Part shown: one piece after another, positions 43,052 through 52,465 of the stretch
Numbering within the stretch: position 1 is the stretch's first letter
Layout of the letters: every line of letters begins with the position of its first letter
Assembly: GCA_965228045.1 (NCBI GenBank)
Contig: OZ245789.1
Location: forward strand, 4,526,001-4,590,000
Direction: 5' to 3'
From: JANQEU01 sp965228045
GTDB taxonomy: Bacteria; Bacteroidota; Bacteroidia; Cytophagales; Cyclobacteriaceae
Length of the DNA stretch: 64,000 nt
Notes under the pieces: generated by a model
The model's database searches: none
Told to the model about the DNA's origin: nothing
The model's input: only the letters and a program-made list of their open reading frames with translations
Translations under genes and position numbers: made by a program

Positions 43052-43654
43052 TTACTTATATCCCATGCTGCTGGCGTAGTTTTTAAGTTTTTCTTTCAGG
43101 AGATTCCTTGCCCTATGCAATCTCGATCTGACAGTACCAATCGGAATATCGAGGATCTTGGCCATTTCCTCGTAGGTAAATCCTTCCAGATCGCACAAAA
43201 TTATCACCGTTCTGAAGTCAACTGCAAGAGAATTGAGCGCAATACTTACTTCATCGCCTATCATATCCTTCACAGCATCTATTCTCAGATCCACTGTCTT
43301 TTTATCATCTACAGAGTCAGAGTTGTAAAAACTCTCGACTTCCTGATAATCGACTTTGGCCGGTTCACGGCTTTTTCTTCTAAAATCGTTTATAAAACTA
43401 TTTTTAAGAATGCGGTATAACCAGGCCTTGGCATTGGTGCCTCGCTGGAAAGAATTAATAAATCGGTACGCTTTCAGGTAAGTGTCTTGTACCAAATCCT
43501 TTGCGTCATCCCCCTCAAGGGTGAGTCGATATGCAAAATTGTACATCGCATCCAGATGGGGTAGAAATTCATTTTCGAAAATATCCAGTTGAACGCCCCG
43601 ATCATATTCAAATTTTTTCGGTTTGTTTTCCATTGTGTCTATTACCTCGTGCAT
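43052..43654 (-). CDS. ECF-type sigma-70 family factor
   Basis: About 200 residues (a second ATG at 43633 would give 193). Region 2 has LVQDTYLKAYRFINSFQRGT and KAWLYRILKNSFINDFRRKS. Region 4 has LCDLEGFTYEEMAKILDIPI and GTVRSRLHRARNLLKEKL. No regions 1 or 3 are present. Together with the zinc anti-sigma gene it forms a regulated pair. A 14-bp palindrome lies 43 bp upstream. Confidence 0.92.
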   Translation of the reverse strand: MHEVIDTMENKPKKFEYDRGVQLDIFENEFLPHLDAMYNFAYRLTLEGDDAKDLVQDTYLKAYRFINSFQRGTNAKAWLYRILKNSFINDFRRKSREPAKVDYQEVESFYNSDSVDDKKTVDLRIDAVKDMIGDEVSIALNSLAVDFRTVIILCDLEGFTYEEMAKILDIPIGTVRSRLHRARNLLKEKLKNYASSMGYK

Positions 43655-43696
43655 GTTGTGTGTTTTCTCGTTGCCAAAAAACGCACACCTATGATA

Positions 43697-43710
43697 GATG
43701 TACGTACATC
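43697..43710. promoter_or_regulatory. Perfect 14-bp palindrome between the sigma gene and a glycosyltransferase gene
   Basis: GATGTACGTACATC is its own reverse complement. It lies in the divergent 138-bp gap, 43 bp from the sigma-factor ATG and 83 bp from the glycosyltransferase start. A regulator site is possible; the binding protein is unknown. Confidence 0.4.
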
Positions 43711-43792
43711 ATTATACGGAGCTAAATCATTTTCGTTTAATTAAAAGTCCACAATTACTGGAAAACGTAATTTTACCAATTACCCGGACAGA

Positions 43793-44869
43793 TTGAATAT
43801 TCTCTTTACAACACATTTTGGAGGTTATGCAGGCTCGACCTACAGCATTATCAATTTAGCCGTAGGATTAAAGGCACGAGGTCATAAGATAATTCTGGCT
43901 TCACCCGGAGGAAGTTTTATTTTTAAAGAATTGAGCAAAAGAGGCATCCTGGCGTACGATGTTAGTTTTATCTGGAAAGGAGACATCATATCTGCTTTCA
44001 GGTTAAACAAGATTGTAAAGGAGTGTCATGTAGACATAATCAGTGTTCAGGGTAGTGTAGATAGGTATGTCGCTGTTTTTAGCAAAATATTTGGTCATAA
44101 GGCAAATATCACCATTACCAGGAGACAGAGGGTCCGACATAATAACGTCTTCAAGAGATGGTTGCAGCAGCGTTTCTCCAAAAAAATCATTGTAAATAGT
44201 GAGGGACTGAAGCAACTAATGATCCGAAAAGGATTTAAAAAGGAGAACCTGACTGTTATCAATAACGGACTTCCGGCCGGTAATTATAAAATGGATGATG
44301 CAATCGTAAATGAGCTCAGACTCAAGTATGGAATTGAGAAAAATGATAGGATAATTGGTTGTGTCAGTAGATTGAAACGCCAGGACCAACTTGTCAAAGT
44401 ACTTGAAATGCTGGGAAAAGAATATAAAGTTCTCTTTGTGGGAATTGACAAAGATTCCTTTCAGAAGAAATGGGAACGGACAAAGATCCCAGATAGCAGA
44501 GTGATCTTTACCGGACTTATTGAAGACCGAAATCTTGTACTGCAGCATTATCCATTGATGGCCGTAAATGTTCTCGCATCCGAAATGGATGGATTTGGAC
44601 TGGTTCTTCTGGAAGCTATGGCAATGGGAGTGCCTGTTATAGGATCAGATTACGGTGGAATTCCCAGTGTCATTCAAAATGGATTGAACGGTTACATTTT
44701 CAGAAATGATGACCTTCATGAACTACGGGATCGAATTTTGGAGGTAGTAAATAACCGGACATTGAGAGAGAAATTTATAAAAGAAGGCCAGCAGACTGTA
44801 GACCATTTCTCCCAGGAAAAAACAGTTACCGGATATGAGTCATTTTTCCGGGAATTGATTGAATCATGA
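43793..44869 (+). CDS. GT4-family glycosyltransferase
   Basis: 358 residues from a TTG start (MNILFTTHFGGYAGSTYSII). The N-terminal Rossmann half is typical of GT-B enzymes. The C-terminal half holds GCVSRLKRQDQL, SEMDGFGLVLLEAMAMGVPV and GSDYGGIPSVIQNG, the nucleotide-sugar site with its catalytic Glu motif. It is cytosolic and probably acts in surface polysaccharide synthesis. The stop overlaps the next gene by 4 bp. Confidence 0.88.
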   Translation: MNILFTTHFGGYAGSTYSIINLAVGLKARGHKIILASPGGSFIFKELSKRGILAYDVSFIWKGDIISAFRLNKIVKECHVDIISVQGSVDRYVAVFSKIFGHKANITITRRQRVRHNNVFKRWLQQRFSKKIIVNSEGLKQLMIRKGFKKENLTVINNGLPAGNYKMDDAIVNELRLKYGIEKNDRIIGCVSRLKRQDQLVKVLEMLGKEYKVLFVGIDKDSFQKKWERTKIPDSRVIFTGLIEDRNLVLQHYPLMAVNVLASEMDGFGLVLLEAMAMGVPVIGSDYGGIPSVIQNGLNGYIFRNDDLHELRDRILEVVNNRTLREKFIKEGQQTVDHFSQEKTVTGYESFFRELIES

Positions 44870-45624
44870 AGCTATCTGTTGCCATAATCACCCTCAACGA
44901 GGAACGTAACATACGTAGGTGTCTGACTTCGCTGGAAGGGATTGCTGATGAGATTGTGGTTTTAGATTCGGGATCAACGGATCAGACCAGGGAGATTGCA
45001 AAGCAACATGGCGCAAAAGTATTTGAGCGAACTTTTACAACATTTGCAGAACAGAAGAATTCTGCCGTTGAACTAACGACCGGGGACTACATTCTAAATC
45101 TCGATGCCGATGAAAGCCTCACAAACGAACTTCGAGAAAGTATCAGGATAGCTTTAGAATCTTCCAGTTCGTCTATCTATAGTTTTAATCGCAAAACCAG
45201 TTTTTGTGGAAAATGGATCAGACATTGTGGTTGGTACCCTGACCCTAAAATAAGATTATGGAAAAGAGACCATGCCTGGTGGACAGGCAAAAACCCTCAT
45301 GAACATGTAGAATGCTCCGAAGGGTCAAGCCATAAGCATCTTAAAGGTGATTTATTGCATTTCCCATTTTTGAATGAGAAGGAGCATCTGAGTAAAATTC
45401 ATCAATACTCGACTCTGGCAGCCGAGTATGCAGTGGCTAACGGTACTAAAAGTAAAGTCATCAAAATGATATTTAGTCCCATATTCGCATTCTTGAAAAA
45501 GTATTTTATCCAAATGGGGCTACTAGATGGATACTATGGATGGGTAATCTCAAAGAATACAGCATACAGCAGGTATCTGAAATACAAAAAAATCAGACAA
45601 CTATGGAAGCAAAGAACTTCATGA
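44866..45624 (+). CDS. GT2-family glycosyltransferase (WaaE/KdtX-like)
   Basis: 252 residues. SVAIITLNEERNIRRCLTSL, the DSGSTDQT loop and the LNLDADE metal site show a GT-A fold. The later HCGWYPDPKIRLWKRD resembles LPS-core enzymes of the WaaE type. The acceptor is not known. It overlaps the wzi-like gene by 4 bp (ATGA). Confidence 0.87.
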   Translation: MKLSVAIITLNEERNIRRCLTSLEGIADEIVVLDSGSTDQTREIAKQHGAKVFERTFTTFAEQKNSAVELTTGDYILNLDADESLTNELRESIRIALESSSSSIYSFNRKTSFCGKWIRHCGWYPDPKIRLWKRDHAWWTGKNPHEHVECSEGSSHKHLKGDLLHFPFLNEKEHLSKIHQYSTLAAEYAVANGTKSKVIKMIFSPIFAFLKKYFIQMGLLDGYYGWVISKNTAYSRYLKYKKIRQLWKQRTS

Positions 45625-47189
45625 AAGCCATTGTTGGACTTATAATGTCGTTTGCGATCGTATCTAATTTAAGTGCACAGATTGATTCGATCCAGGCAGA
45701 GGTAAGTGCTGTCGGAGGCGTAGGTACGGCTGGGTACCTCCCCTTTCATATGGGACACAATTCATTTGGGAAGCTGGATCCAAATGATCAAAGTGGTTAT
45801 CTGGAAGGTTCTGTCTATTATCCGATACTTGACAAAGGAAATTGGCTTCTCGAAACCGGAATCGATTTTGTGGTCACAAGTGACTTGTCCAAAAGCCTTT
45901 TACACCAGGGATTTCTGAATTTGCATTGGAATGACATCTCGTTACGCCTTGGTAAAAACGAAATTAATAACTCGAATTACAACGATGAACTGGGCTCTGG
46001 TTCTTTCTTTCAGAGCCAGAACGCCCGTACTATGACCAAGGTGGGCGCAGGAATTTGGGATTATACGTCCGTTCCATTTTTCCCGTACCTTGAAGTACTT
46101 GGTACTTTTGAAGTTGGTCGACTGGATGAAGACAGACCCGTGACCGGTGCCTATTATCATGAGAAGAGCGTCTATGCCAAAACGGCCAAATTACCAGTCA
46201 ATCCATTTTTTGGCATCAGCCACAATGTGCTTTTCGGCGGGACTACAGAGGATGGGGAAGAACTCCCGTCAGATTTCCTCAAAGCTGTCCTGGCCAGGAG
46301 TGCCGTAAATTCCGGAAACGCGAGCGATAGCTCTAATGCCGCAGGGGCTCATTTTGGAATTGTAGACATGGGTGTTGAGATCCCCTTTGGAGAAAACAAA
46401 TTCAAGTTTTCATTCCAGCAACCTATTTCGGATGCATCCGGATACCAGACAAATTTCACTAAGAACACAGACCATATCATCATTCTGGAACTGAAACTCG
46501 AGGGCAATAAATTCATAAAGAGCATAATTTATGAGAACATTAACACCACACACCAAAGCGGTGAAGGTCTGACTGATCCATATATCAACGGAAGGTTTCA
46601 GTCTTTTTCGAACCTGATCAACCTTCCTGATTATGATGCCTATATTCAGGAACAATTTGGTATTACCACAAACAATATTACCTGGAAGGAATTCAGGGAC
46701 CTGGTGCGTACTGAGGCTAATTTTGGATATGCATACGGTGGCCGGGATGATCACTACAACAACGCAACCTTTCCATTTGGCAACACCTTCCATCGCATGG
46801 TGATTGGGAATCCACTAATGATGACGAGAGATCGATTTGAAACGATAACCGGAGAAACAGTAAGTGATCCGAATTTTATTGTAAATAATCGGATAGTGGC
46901 TCATCATATTGGCATTGGAGGACAAGCCAACAAAACAAAGATCAACATCCGCGCAACTTTTACACATAATTACGGGACTTATACCGGGAAATATGGTGGT
47001 GCACGGAGGTCATGGGAGTTAGATCGGGACTATTACTTTAGGGACATCCTTACAATGCACTACGTATCGTTGGAATTGAAAAGACCTGGCAAAAATGGAT
47101 TCGTTTACCGTCTGATGCTGGAAACCGATTTGGCCGAGTTTGGAAATAATCATGGTATCCTCATGGGAGTGACCTACAGAATCAAATGA
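45621..47189 (+). CDS. Capsule assembly Wzi-family outer-membrane protein
   Basis: 522 residues from ATG 45621, which gives an ATGA overlap with the upstream gene and a good signal peptide (MKAIVGLIMSFAIVSNLSAQ). Longer in-frame starts lie inside the upstream gene. The mature part shows repeated beta-strands and motifs such as YLPFHMGHNSFG and GTFEVGRL, as in large Bacteroidota Wzi-like barrels. Wzi helps attach capsule at the cell surface. Its place between glycosyltransferases supports that role. Confidence 0.8.
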   Translation: MKAIVGLIMSFAIVSNLSAQIDSIQAEVSAVGGVGTAGYLPFHMGHNSFGKLDPNDQSGYLEGSVYYPILDKGNWLLETGIDFVVTSDLSKSLLHQGFLNLHWNDISLRLGKNEINNSNYNDELGSGSFFQSQNARTMTKVGAGIWDYTSVPFFPYLEVLGTFEVGRLDEDRPVTGAYYHEKSVYAKTAKLPVNPFFGISHNVLFGGTTEDGEELPSDFLKAVLARSAVNSGNASDSSNAAGAHFGIVDMGVEIPFGENKFKFSFQQPISDASGYQTNFTKNTDHIIILELKLEGNKFIKSIIYENINTTHQSGEGLTDPYINGRFQSFSNLINLPDYDAYIQEQFGITTNNITWKEFRDLVRTEANFGYAYGGRDDHYNNATFPFGNTFHRMVIGNPLMMTRDRFETITGETVSDPNFIVNNRIVAHHIGIGGQANKTKINIRATFTHNYGTYTGKYGGARRSWELDRDYYFRDILTMHYVSLELKRPGKNGFVYRLMLETDLAEFGNNHGILMGVTYRIK

Positions 47190-48277
47190 AGATCCTTCAC
47201 CTCAATTCAGAGTTGACCTGGAGAGGTGGAGAAAGGCAACTTTTTTTTCTTCATGAGGGCTTGATTTCGAGGGGAATTTCCTCAATAATACTTGGCAAAA
47301 ACGAATCGCAACTTCATAAGAAATGTAAGGAAAGAGCTCTGCCATTCGAAAGTTTCCCTTTTTCGGGATCATTCAATTTGTCATCGGCCTGGAGACTTAA
47401 ATCTCACTGCGAGTCAAAAGGGATTGATCTCATTCATATACATACTTCCAAAGCACATACTCTGGCTGTATTGGCGGCAGTTCTTGGATTAAAAATCCCG
47501 ATGATTCTATCCAGACGTGTGGATTTTCCATTGAAATCCAACCTGCTTAGTCGGTTCAAGTACGGCCATAAGAACATTAAAAAGATACTTTGCGTAAGCG
47601 AAAAAATAGCTGGTATCGTGAATTCCGGTATTTCTAAACCCTCTCGCGTAGAAGTGGTTTACAGTGGGATTGATCTGTCAGTAAAGGACCCGATCCAGGT
47701 ATTTGATCTAAGGAAAGCCCATAACATACCGGCAAATCGAAAACTCGTTGGAAATACCTCGGCGATAGCTGATCATAAGGACTATCCCACTTTTGTCGAA
47801 ACAGCTGCACTATTGCTCAAGAAACGTGATGACTTACACTTTATAGTCGTAGGTGATGGCCCTTTGAGGATCAGGTTGAAAAATCTGATTGAAGAAATGG
47901 ATCTTGGAAAATATTTTACATTGACCGGCTACGTGGAAAACCCTACTGAATATCTGGTACATTTTGACGTATTCCTTTTCACATCCAAAACAGAGGGTTT
48001 AGGTACATCAGTTTTGGACGCCATGCTGCATGAAATACCCATTGTCTCCACGAATGCAGGTGGGATTCCCGAAATGATCCGTCAGGAAGAAAATGGGTTG
48101 GTGTCTGCTGTTGGAGATGCTCCTTCATTGGCTCAGAACGTCCTGAGGGTATTGGATGATCCTGAATTAAAATCCTCCATCATCCTAAAAGCGACAGAAA
48201 CGGTCAAAAGTTTTGATAAAGAGATCATGATAGATAGGACCATTAAAGCTTACAAACGTGTACTTACCAATTCCTAA
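47186..48277 (+). CDS. GT4-family glycosyltransferase
   Basis: 363 residues. LNSELTWRGGERQLFFLHEG opens the GT-B fold. VGDGPLRIRLKNLI, SKTEGLGTSVLDAMLHEIPI and STNAGGIPEMIRQEENG form the nucleotide-sugar half. It overlaps the wzi-like gene by 4 bp. Its TAA interlocks with the opposing gene's TAG in a shared CTAA. Confidence 0.88.
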   Translation: MKILHLNSELTWRGGERQLFFLHEGLISRGISSIILGKNESQLHKKCKERALPFESFPFSGSFNLSSAWRLKSHCESKGIDLIHIHTSKAHTLAVLAAVLGLKIPMILSRRVDFPLKSNLLSRFKYGHKNIKKILCVSEKIAGIVNSGISKPSRVEVVYSGIDLSVKDPIQVFDLRKAHNIPANRKLVGNTSAIADHKDYPTFVETAALLLKKRDDLHFIVVGDGPLRIRLKNLIEEMDLGKYFTLTGYVENPTEYLVHFDVFLFTSKTEGLGTSVLDAMLHEIPIVSTNAGGIPEMIRQEENGLVSAVGDAPSLAQNVLRVLDDPELKSSIILKATETVKSFDKEIMIDRTIKAYKRVLTNS

Positions 48278-49131
48278 ACTGATTGATTGTAGCGTTTTCT
48301 AAAGCGCTTGATCCAAAAGTGTCGTGATTTCGCATACTTCCACATGAGCTTGTGACGTATGTCTTTTGCAGAACTTTTGGCATTGTTCTCGGCGAAAGTG
48401 TGATATATGGTAATGTCAGGCACATAGTAGATCTTTTCTCTTCCATATTTCCTTTCCAGTCTATATGAGAACTCTGTACCCTCATGTCCAAAAAGCAATG
48501 GATTCATTCCGAAGAGCTTTTGATAGATGACTCTTCGGACACCAGAATTACCTTCTGCATTCATGTAAAATGGAAATGATTTTTCTCCAAGGTCATAATG
48601 TCCAACATTAATATTCTCATCTTGCTCAATTGGAAGCACTCTTCCTCTGAATGCCAATAAGTTTTCATTGGAAGCGAAGAGACTGATTATTCTTTCCACA
48701 TAATCTTCAGATGCAATTGCATCGTCGTCCAGGAATGCCACTACCTCCGACTTCGCAAAGTGCGCTCCAATGTTTCTGCCTTCAGACAGGACGAAATTGA
48801 TGGGACATTGAATATGCAATAACGGATATTGAGAAAACGAGTCCCTGACCTTTTCATTCCCACCATTATCTACCAGGATGATTTCACTTTCAGTTATCTG
48901 GGCCCTGAGGCTTACAAGGCATCTGATCAGCAGGTCGTTTGTATTGTAAGCTACAATCACAACTGAAAGGGCCGGTGTTTCAAGTTTTCGATAATCATTT
49001 ATTTCAAACTTGTCATAATCAACACTTTTTCGGTAAGTATTGATCAGCCTTTCCGCAGACCTGAAATTTCCTTTTTTGAAGGCCTCCTGCGCCAAAAGGA
49101 ACTGTTCACATGCAAAATCCAGGTTAGCCAT
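48274..49131 (-). CDS. GT2-family glycosyltransferase
   Basis: 285 residues. A short helical N-terminal part (about 1-50) precedes LSVVIVAYNTNDLLIRCLVS, the LVDNGG loop and the metal site AFLDDDAIASEDYV. NFVLSEGRNIGAHFAKSE is typical of GT-A family 2 enzymes. It follows the next GT4 gene with an 8-bp overlap, so the two are coupled. Confidence 0.85.
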   Translation of the reverse strand: MANLDFACEQFLLAQEAFKKGNFRSAERLINTYRKSVDYDKFEINDYRKLETPALSVVIVAYNTNDLLIRCLVSLRAQITESEIILVDNGGNEKVRDSFSQYPLLHIQCPINFVLSEGRNIGAHFAKSEVVAFLDDDAIASEDYVERIISLFASNENLLAFRGRVLPIEQDENINVGHYDLGEKSFPFYMNAEGNSGVRRVIYQKLFGMNPLLFGHEGTEFSYRLERKYGREKIYYVPDITIYHTFAENNAKSSAKDIRHKLMWKYAKSRHFWIKRFRKRYNQSV

Positions 49132-50251
49132 GTTTCCCTTGCAAATATTGAATTTGGTTTTTGGCCCTTTGATCCCATGTCATGGCCTTCGCCTTCCGAT
49201 AGACGTTTTCAGACATATTATGCCATCGAGATTCATCTTTCAGAATTGATATTATATCATTTGCGACTTTTTTAGGGTCCTCCCAATCCACCAGAATGCC
49301 CTCCTTGTCTTGCTCAATAATTTCACGTACAGAAGGGAAATTACTTGCTATCACAGGAAGTCCACATGACATATAGTCAAAGAGCTTGAGTGGTACGGTG
49401 AGGTATTCATTAAAAAATGTCTTCTTCAAAGGCAAAATTCCCAACATGGACTTCCGGAGGATCTTAAATAGTTGATGCTTATCCATCCAGCTGTAAAGCG
49501 AAACATTGTCTGGCAATTCACTATTATCGAATTTATTTAGAAAACCGTCGATCTCTTCAGGAGATTTTCCGCCTACGATCACCAGAGCAATGTCCTGAGG
49601 CAAGGAAGCAGCCAGTCTAACCAGGATCTCAGTACCCAGTCTCTTATTGAGACTACCGACATAAGTGATTTGTTTTTTTCTGGCATCGGAGGTCACAATA
49701 TCCCTCAATCCGGTCCTGAAAACCTGAATATCCAATGTAGGGTATGCTTCTTGGTAAAGGGACTTTTGGGAATTGTTTAGGCATAAAAGCCCATTGAGGT
49801 GAGCAAAGTATTTCTTTTCCGTAGCTGATTTCTTTCGAAATCTACCGGTGCGTATATCTGTCCTTTTGGATAGATCCAGAAAGTAATCATGAGTCTCAAA
49901 ATATAGGAAGTGTCTACCGGAATTCCATTTCAACACCGCTTTCAAAACTCCATGACTTCTGGTGATGACTACCGATCTTTCTCTGGCTCTAAGCCACCAT
50001 ACTACGCCAATGTAGAAAAACCAATTTGTAGATAATCTACCTCCAAATTGCTTAATAGAAAGTGTAGAGGGTAGGGAATTTAATGAAAACCTGTTTTGTA
50101 AAATCTGACTGGGATCCTCATATGATTTATTTCGGATCAAAAGGACTACATCCGCACCATTTTTCGCCAGACTAATGGCATTATTGACCACAAAAGTAAG
50201 AGAGGTACTGTTGGCAGAAATGTCGGTAGTATGGATGTAGATAATCTTCAA
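49124..50251 (-). CDS. GT4-like glycosyltransferase
   Basis: 375 residues from TTG 50251 (MKIIYIHTTDISANSTS). In-frame ATG codons at 50266 and 50290 fall inside the ahcY terminator hairpin, so they are unlikely. TYVGSLNKRLGTEILVRLAA, PLKLFDYMSCGLPVIASNFP and the following REIIEQDKEGILVDW are the donor-site half of a GT-B enzyme. The start codon directly follows the terminator's T-tract. Confidence 0.82.
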   Translation of the reverse strand: MKIIYIHTTDISANSTSLTFVVNNAISLAKNGADVVLLIRNKSYEDPSQILQNRFSLNSLPSTLSIKQFGGRLSTNWFFYIGVVWWLRARERSVVITRSHGVLKAVLKWNSGRHFLYFETHDYFLDLSKRTDIRTGRFRKKSATEKKYFAHLNGLLCLNNSQKSLYQEAYPTLDIQVFRTGLRDIVTSDARKKQITYVGSLNKRLGTEILVRLAASLPQDIALVIVGGKSPEEIDGFLNKFDNSELPDNVSLYSWMDKHQLFKILRKSMLGILPLKKTFFNEYLTVPLKLFDYMSCGLPVIASNFPSVREIIEQDKEGILVDWEDPKKVANDIISILKDESRWHNMSENVYRKAKAMTWDQRAKNQIQYLQGKHG

Positions 50252-50259
50252 AATAAAAA

Positions 50260-50287
50260 GAGCCATCCGCCGGTTGGCGGATGGCTC
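50260..50287 (-). terminator. Intrinsic terminator after ahcY
   Basis: A perfect 12-bp stem GAGCCATCCGCC / GGCGGATGGCTC with a 4-nt loop, followed on the minus strand by TTTTTATTTT. The T-tract runs into the TTG start of the next gene. Confidence 0.95.
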
Positions 50288-50311
50288 CAATTTAGGTGAA
50301 TTTTTAAATTC

Positions 50312-51619
50312 TTAGTATCTGTAGTGTTCGGGTTTGAAAGGTCCTTCTACCGTCACACCAATATATTCAGCCTGATCCTGAGATAGAGTTTCAAGCTCCA
50401 CACCAATTTTCTCCAGGTGAAGTGCCGCGACTTTCTCATCCAGATGCTTAGGCAACATATAAACTGCGTTGTCGTAGTTTTTATGATTTTTCCAAAGTTC
50501 GATCTGGGCCAAAGTTTGGTTGGTGAATGAATTTGACATTACAAAAGAAGGGTGACCAGTAGCCACACCAAGGTTTACAAGTCTACCCTCTGCAAGTACG
50601 ATGATGTCATTACCATCTATATTATACAGATCTACCTGAGGTTTAATCTCAGATTTTGTTTTTCCATAAGTCTTGTTCAACCACGCCATGTCGATTTCAT
50701 TATCGAAGTGACCGATGTTACAAACTACAGTTTTGTCTTTCATCATCCTGAAGTGTTCCTCGGTGATAATGTCTTTGTTACCGGTAGCCGTTACAATGAT
50801 GTTGGCTCTTGGAATAGCATTGGACATCTTTTTCACTTCATATCCATCCATGGCAGCCTGAAGCGCACAGATAGGATCGATCTCCGTGACTATCACACGT
50901 ACACCAGCTCCTCTCAAAGAAGCCGCACTACCTTTCCCTACGTCACCGTAACCGGCCACAACAGCCACTTTTCCAGCAAGCATCAAGTCAGTAGCTCTTC
51001 GAATGGCGTCTACAAGGGATTCTTTACATCCATATTTATTGTCAAATTTTGACTTGGTTACAGAATCATTGACATTGATGGCAGGCATGGGAAGAGTACC
51101 TTTTTTCATACGCTCATAAAGCCTGTGTACACCGGTGGTGGTCTCCTCAGAAAGACCTTTGATGTCTTTTACCAATTCAGGAAACTTGTCCAGTACCATA
51201 TTGGTAAGATCCCCTCCGTCATCCAGAATCATGTTCAATGGCTTGCCATCTTTAAAAGCAAAAAGAGTTTGCTCAATGCACCAGTCAAACTCCTCTTCGT
51301 TCATGCCTTTCCAGGCATAAACAGGGATTCCGGCTTTGGCAATAGCCGCAGCAGCATGATCCTGTGTGGAAAAGATGTTGCATGAAGACCAGCTTACTTC
51401 AGCGCCAAGTTCAATCAGCGTTTCGATAAGTACAGCAGTTTGAACTGTCATGTGAAGACAGCCGGCGATTCGGGCTCCCGCAAGAGGCTTCTCAGCTCCG
51501 AACTCTTCCCTGAGTGAGATCAGGCCTGGCATTTCTGCTTCTGCTAATACGATTTCTTTTCTACCCCAGTCAGCAAGGGCAATGTCTTTAACTTTGAAAT
51601 TTTCTTTCACTTCGATCAT
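50312..51619 (-). CDS. ahcY: Adenosylhomocysteinase
   Basis: 435 residues. It splits S-adenosylhomocysteine into adenosine and homocysteine, with bound NAD. LDDGGDLTN, NDSVTKSKFDNKYGCKESLV, the NAD loop VAGYGDVGKGSAASLRGAG and the C-terminal KPEHYRY are all conserved. It has its own promoter and a strong terminator, so it is probably monocistronic. Confidence 0.98.
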   Translation of the reverse strand: MIEVKENFKVKDIALADWGRKEIVLAEAEMPGLISLREEFGAEKPLAGARIAGCLHMTVQTAVLIETLIELGAEVSWSSCNIFSTQDHAAAAIAKAGIPVYAWKGMNEEEFDWCIEQTLFAFKDGKPLNMILDDGGDLTNMVLDKFPELVKDIKGLSEETTTGVHRLYERMKKGTLPMPAINVNDSVTKSKFDNKYGCKESLVDAIRRATDLMLAGKVAVVAGYGDVGKGSAASLRGAGVRVIVTEIDPICALQAAMDGYEVKKMSNAIPRANIIVTATGNKDIITEEHFRMMKDKTVVCNIGHFDNEIDMAWLNKTYGKTKSEIKPQVDLYNIDGNDIIVLAEGRLVNLGVATGHPSFVMSNSFTNQTLAQIELWKNHKNYDNAVYMLPKHLDEKVAALHLEKIGVELETLSQDQAEYIGVTVEGPFKPEHYRY

Positions 51620-51639
51620 TATTTTCTCGTTTCAGAGCG

Positions 51640-51647
51640 CAAAGTTA
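51640..51647 (-). promoter_or_regulatory. -7 element of the ahcY promoter
   Basis: The minus strand reads TAACTTTG, an exact TAnnTTTG, 20 bp before the ahcY ATG and between ahcY and the birA stop. The -33 region lies within the end of birA and has no exact TTTG. Confidence 0.6.
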
Positions 51648-51656
51648 TAAGTTTTT

Positions 51657-52421
51657 TTAACCCTTTGGATTCTGGAATGTGATTTCCTTGAGACCATATT
51701 GTTTCCTGACCGCCCCAACCTCCACTTCAAGGTGACCTGAGAGTGTGACGTCTCTTATGATTCCCATGAAAGATTTTCCATTCGATTGGAAGGGTCTGTC
51801 TTCGTTTATCCAATACAAACCAGTCAAATAATCTCTGTGAATACTGGCATAGTCTCCCTGCTCAAGCACGTCATACCATTTCTCTATGTTTTTAAGAATG
51901 GCCTCCAGCACATCCATTTTGTCCAGCTCGTATCCAAGCTCCTTCTTTAAAGAGGTAGCCTGAGCCCCCGAAAAATCCAACTGACTAACATTAAGACCAA
52001 TGCCTACCACAGTTGTTTCAATTTTAGCTCCCGCCAAAATAGACTCAATCAATATCCCTGATACTTTAGATGAATCAATATAGATATCATTTGGCCACTT
52101 AATTTTCGGATCAAGACCAAAAGCATTCAGGGCATCCTTAACCCCGAGAGAAATGACCTTTTGAAGTTCGAACTGCTTTTTAGGGGATAAGAATTCAGGT
52201 CGAAGCAATATAGAAAAGAGAAGATTCGATCCTGGCTCACTGATCCAGCTATTCCCTCTTTGCCCCCTGCCTTTTGCCTGAAAATCCGTCATCACCACAT
52301 GACCTGTTGTCACCTTCCGATTTTTGGCCAAATCGAGCAAAATATCATTGGTAGAATGACATTCTGGCAGATATGTGACCTTTTTTCCGAGAAAGACGGT
52401 TTTGGCAAAGAATTTATGCAA
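51657..52421 (-). CDS. birA: Biotin--[acetyl-CoA-carboxylase] ligase
   Basis: 254 residues, with no N-terminal DNA-binding domain, so it is the ligase-only type. Motifs: CHSTNDILL, the biotinyl-AMP loop KGRGQRGNSWISEPG, IKWPNDIYID and VVGIGLNV. It is divergent from rsfS across a 44-bp gap. Confidence 0.93.
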   Translation of the reverse strand: MHKFFAKTVFLGKKVTYLPECHSTNDILLDLAKNRKVTTGHVVMTDFQAKGRGQRGNSWISEPGSNLLFSILLRPEFLSPKKQFELQKVISLGVKDALNAFGLDPKIKWPNDIYIDSSKVSGILIESILAGAKIETTVVGIGLNVSQLDFSGAQATSLKKELGYELDKMDVLEAILKNIEKWYDVLEQGDYASIHRDYLTGLYWINEDRPFQSNGKSFMGIIRDVTLSGHLEVEVGAVRKQYGLKEITFQNPKG

Positions 52422-52465
52422 TGAATATTAGTAGTTTTAAAGTAAAAATATAGAAAGCCTTCTGA

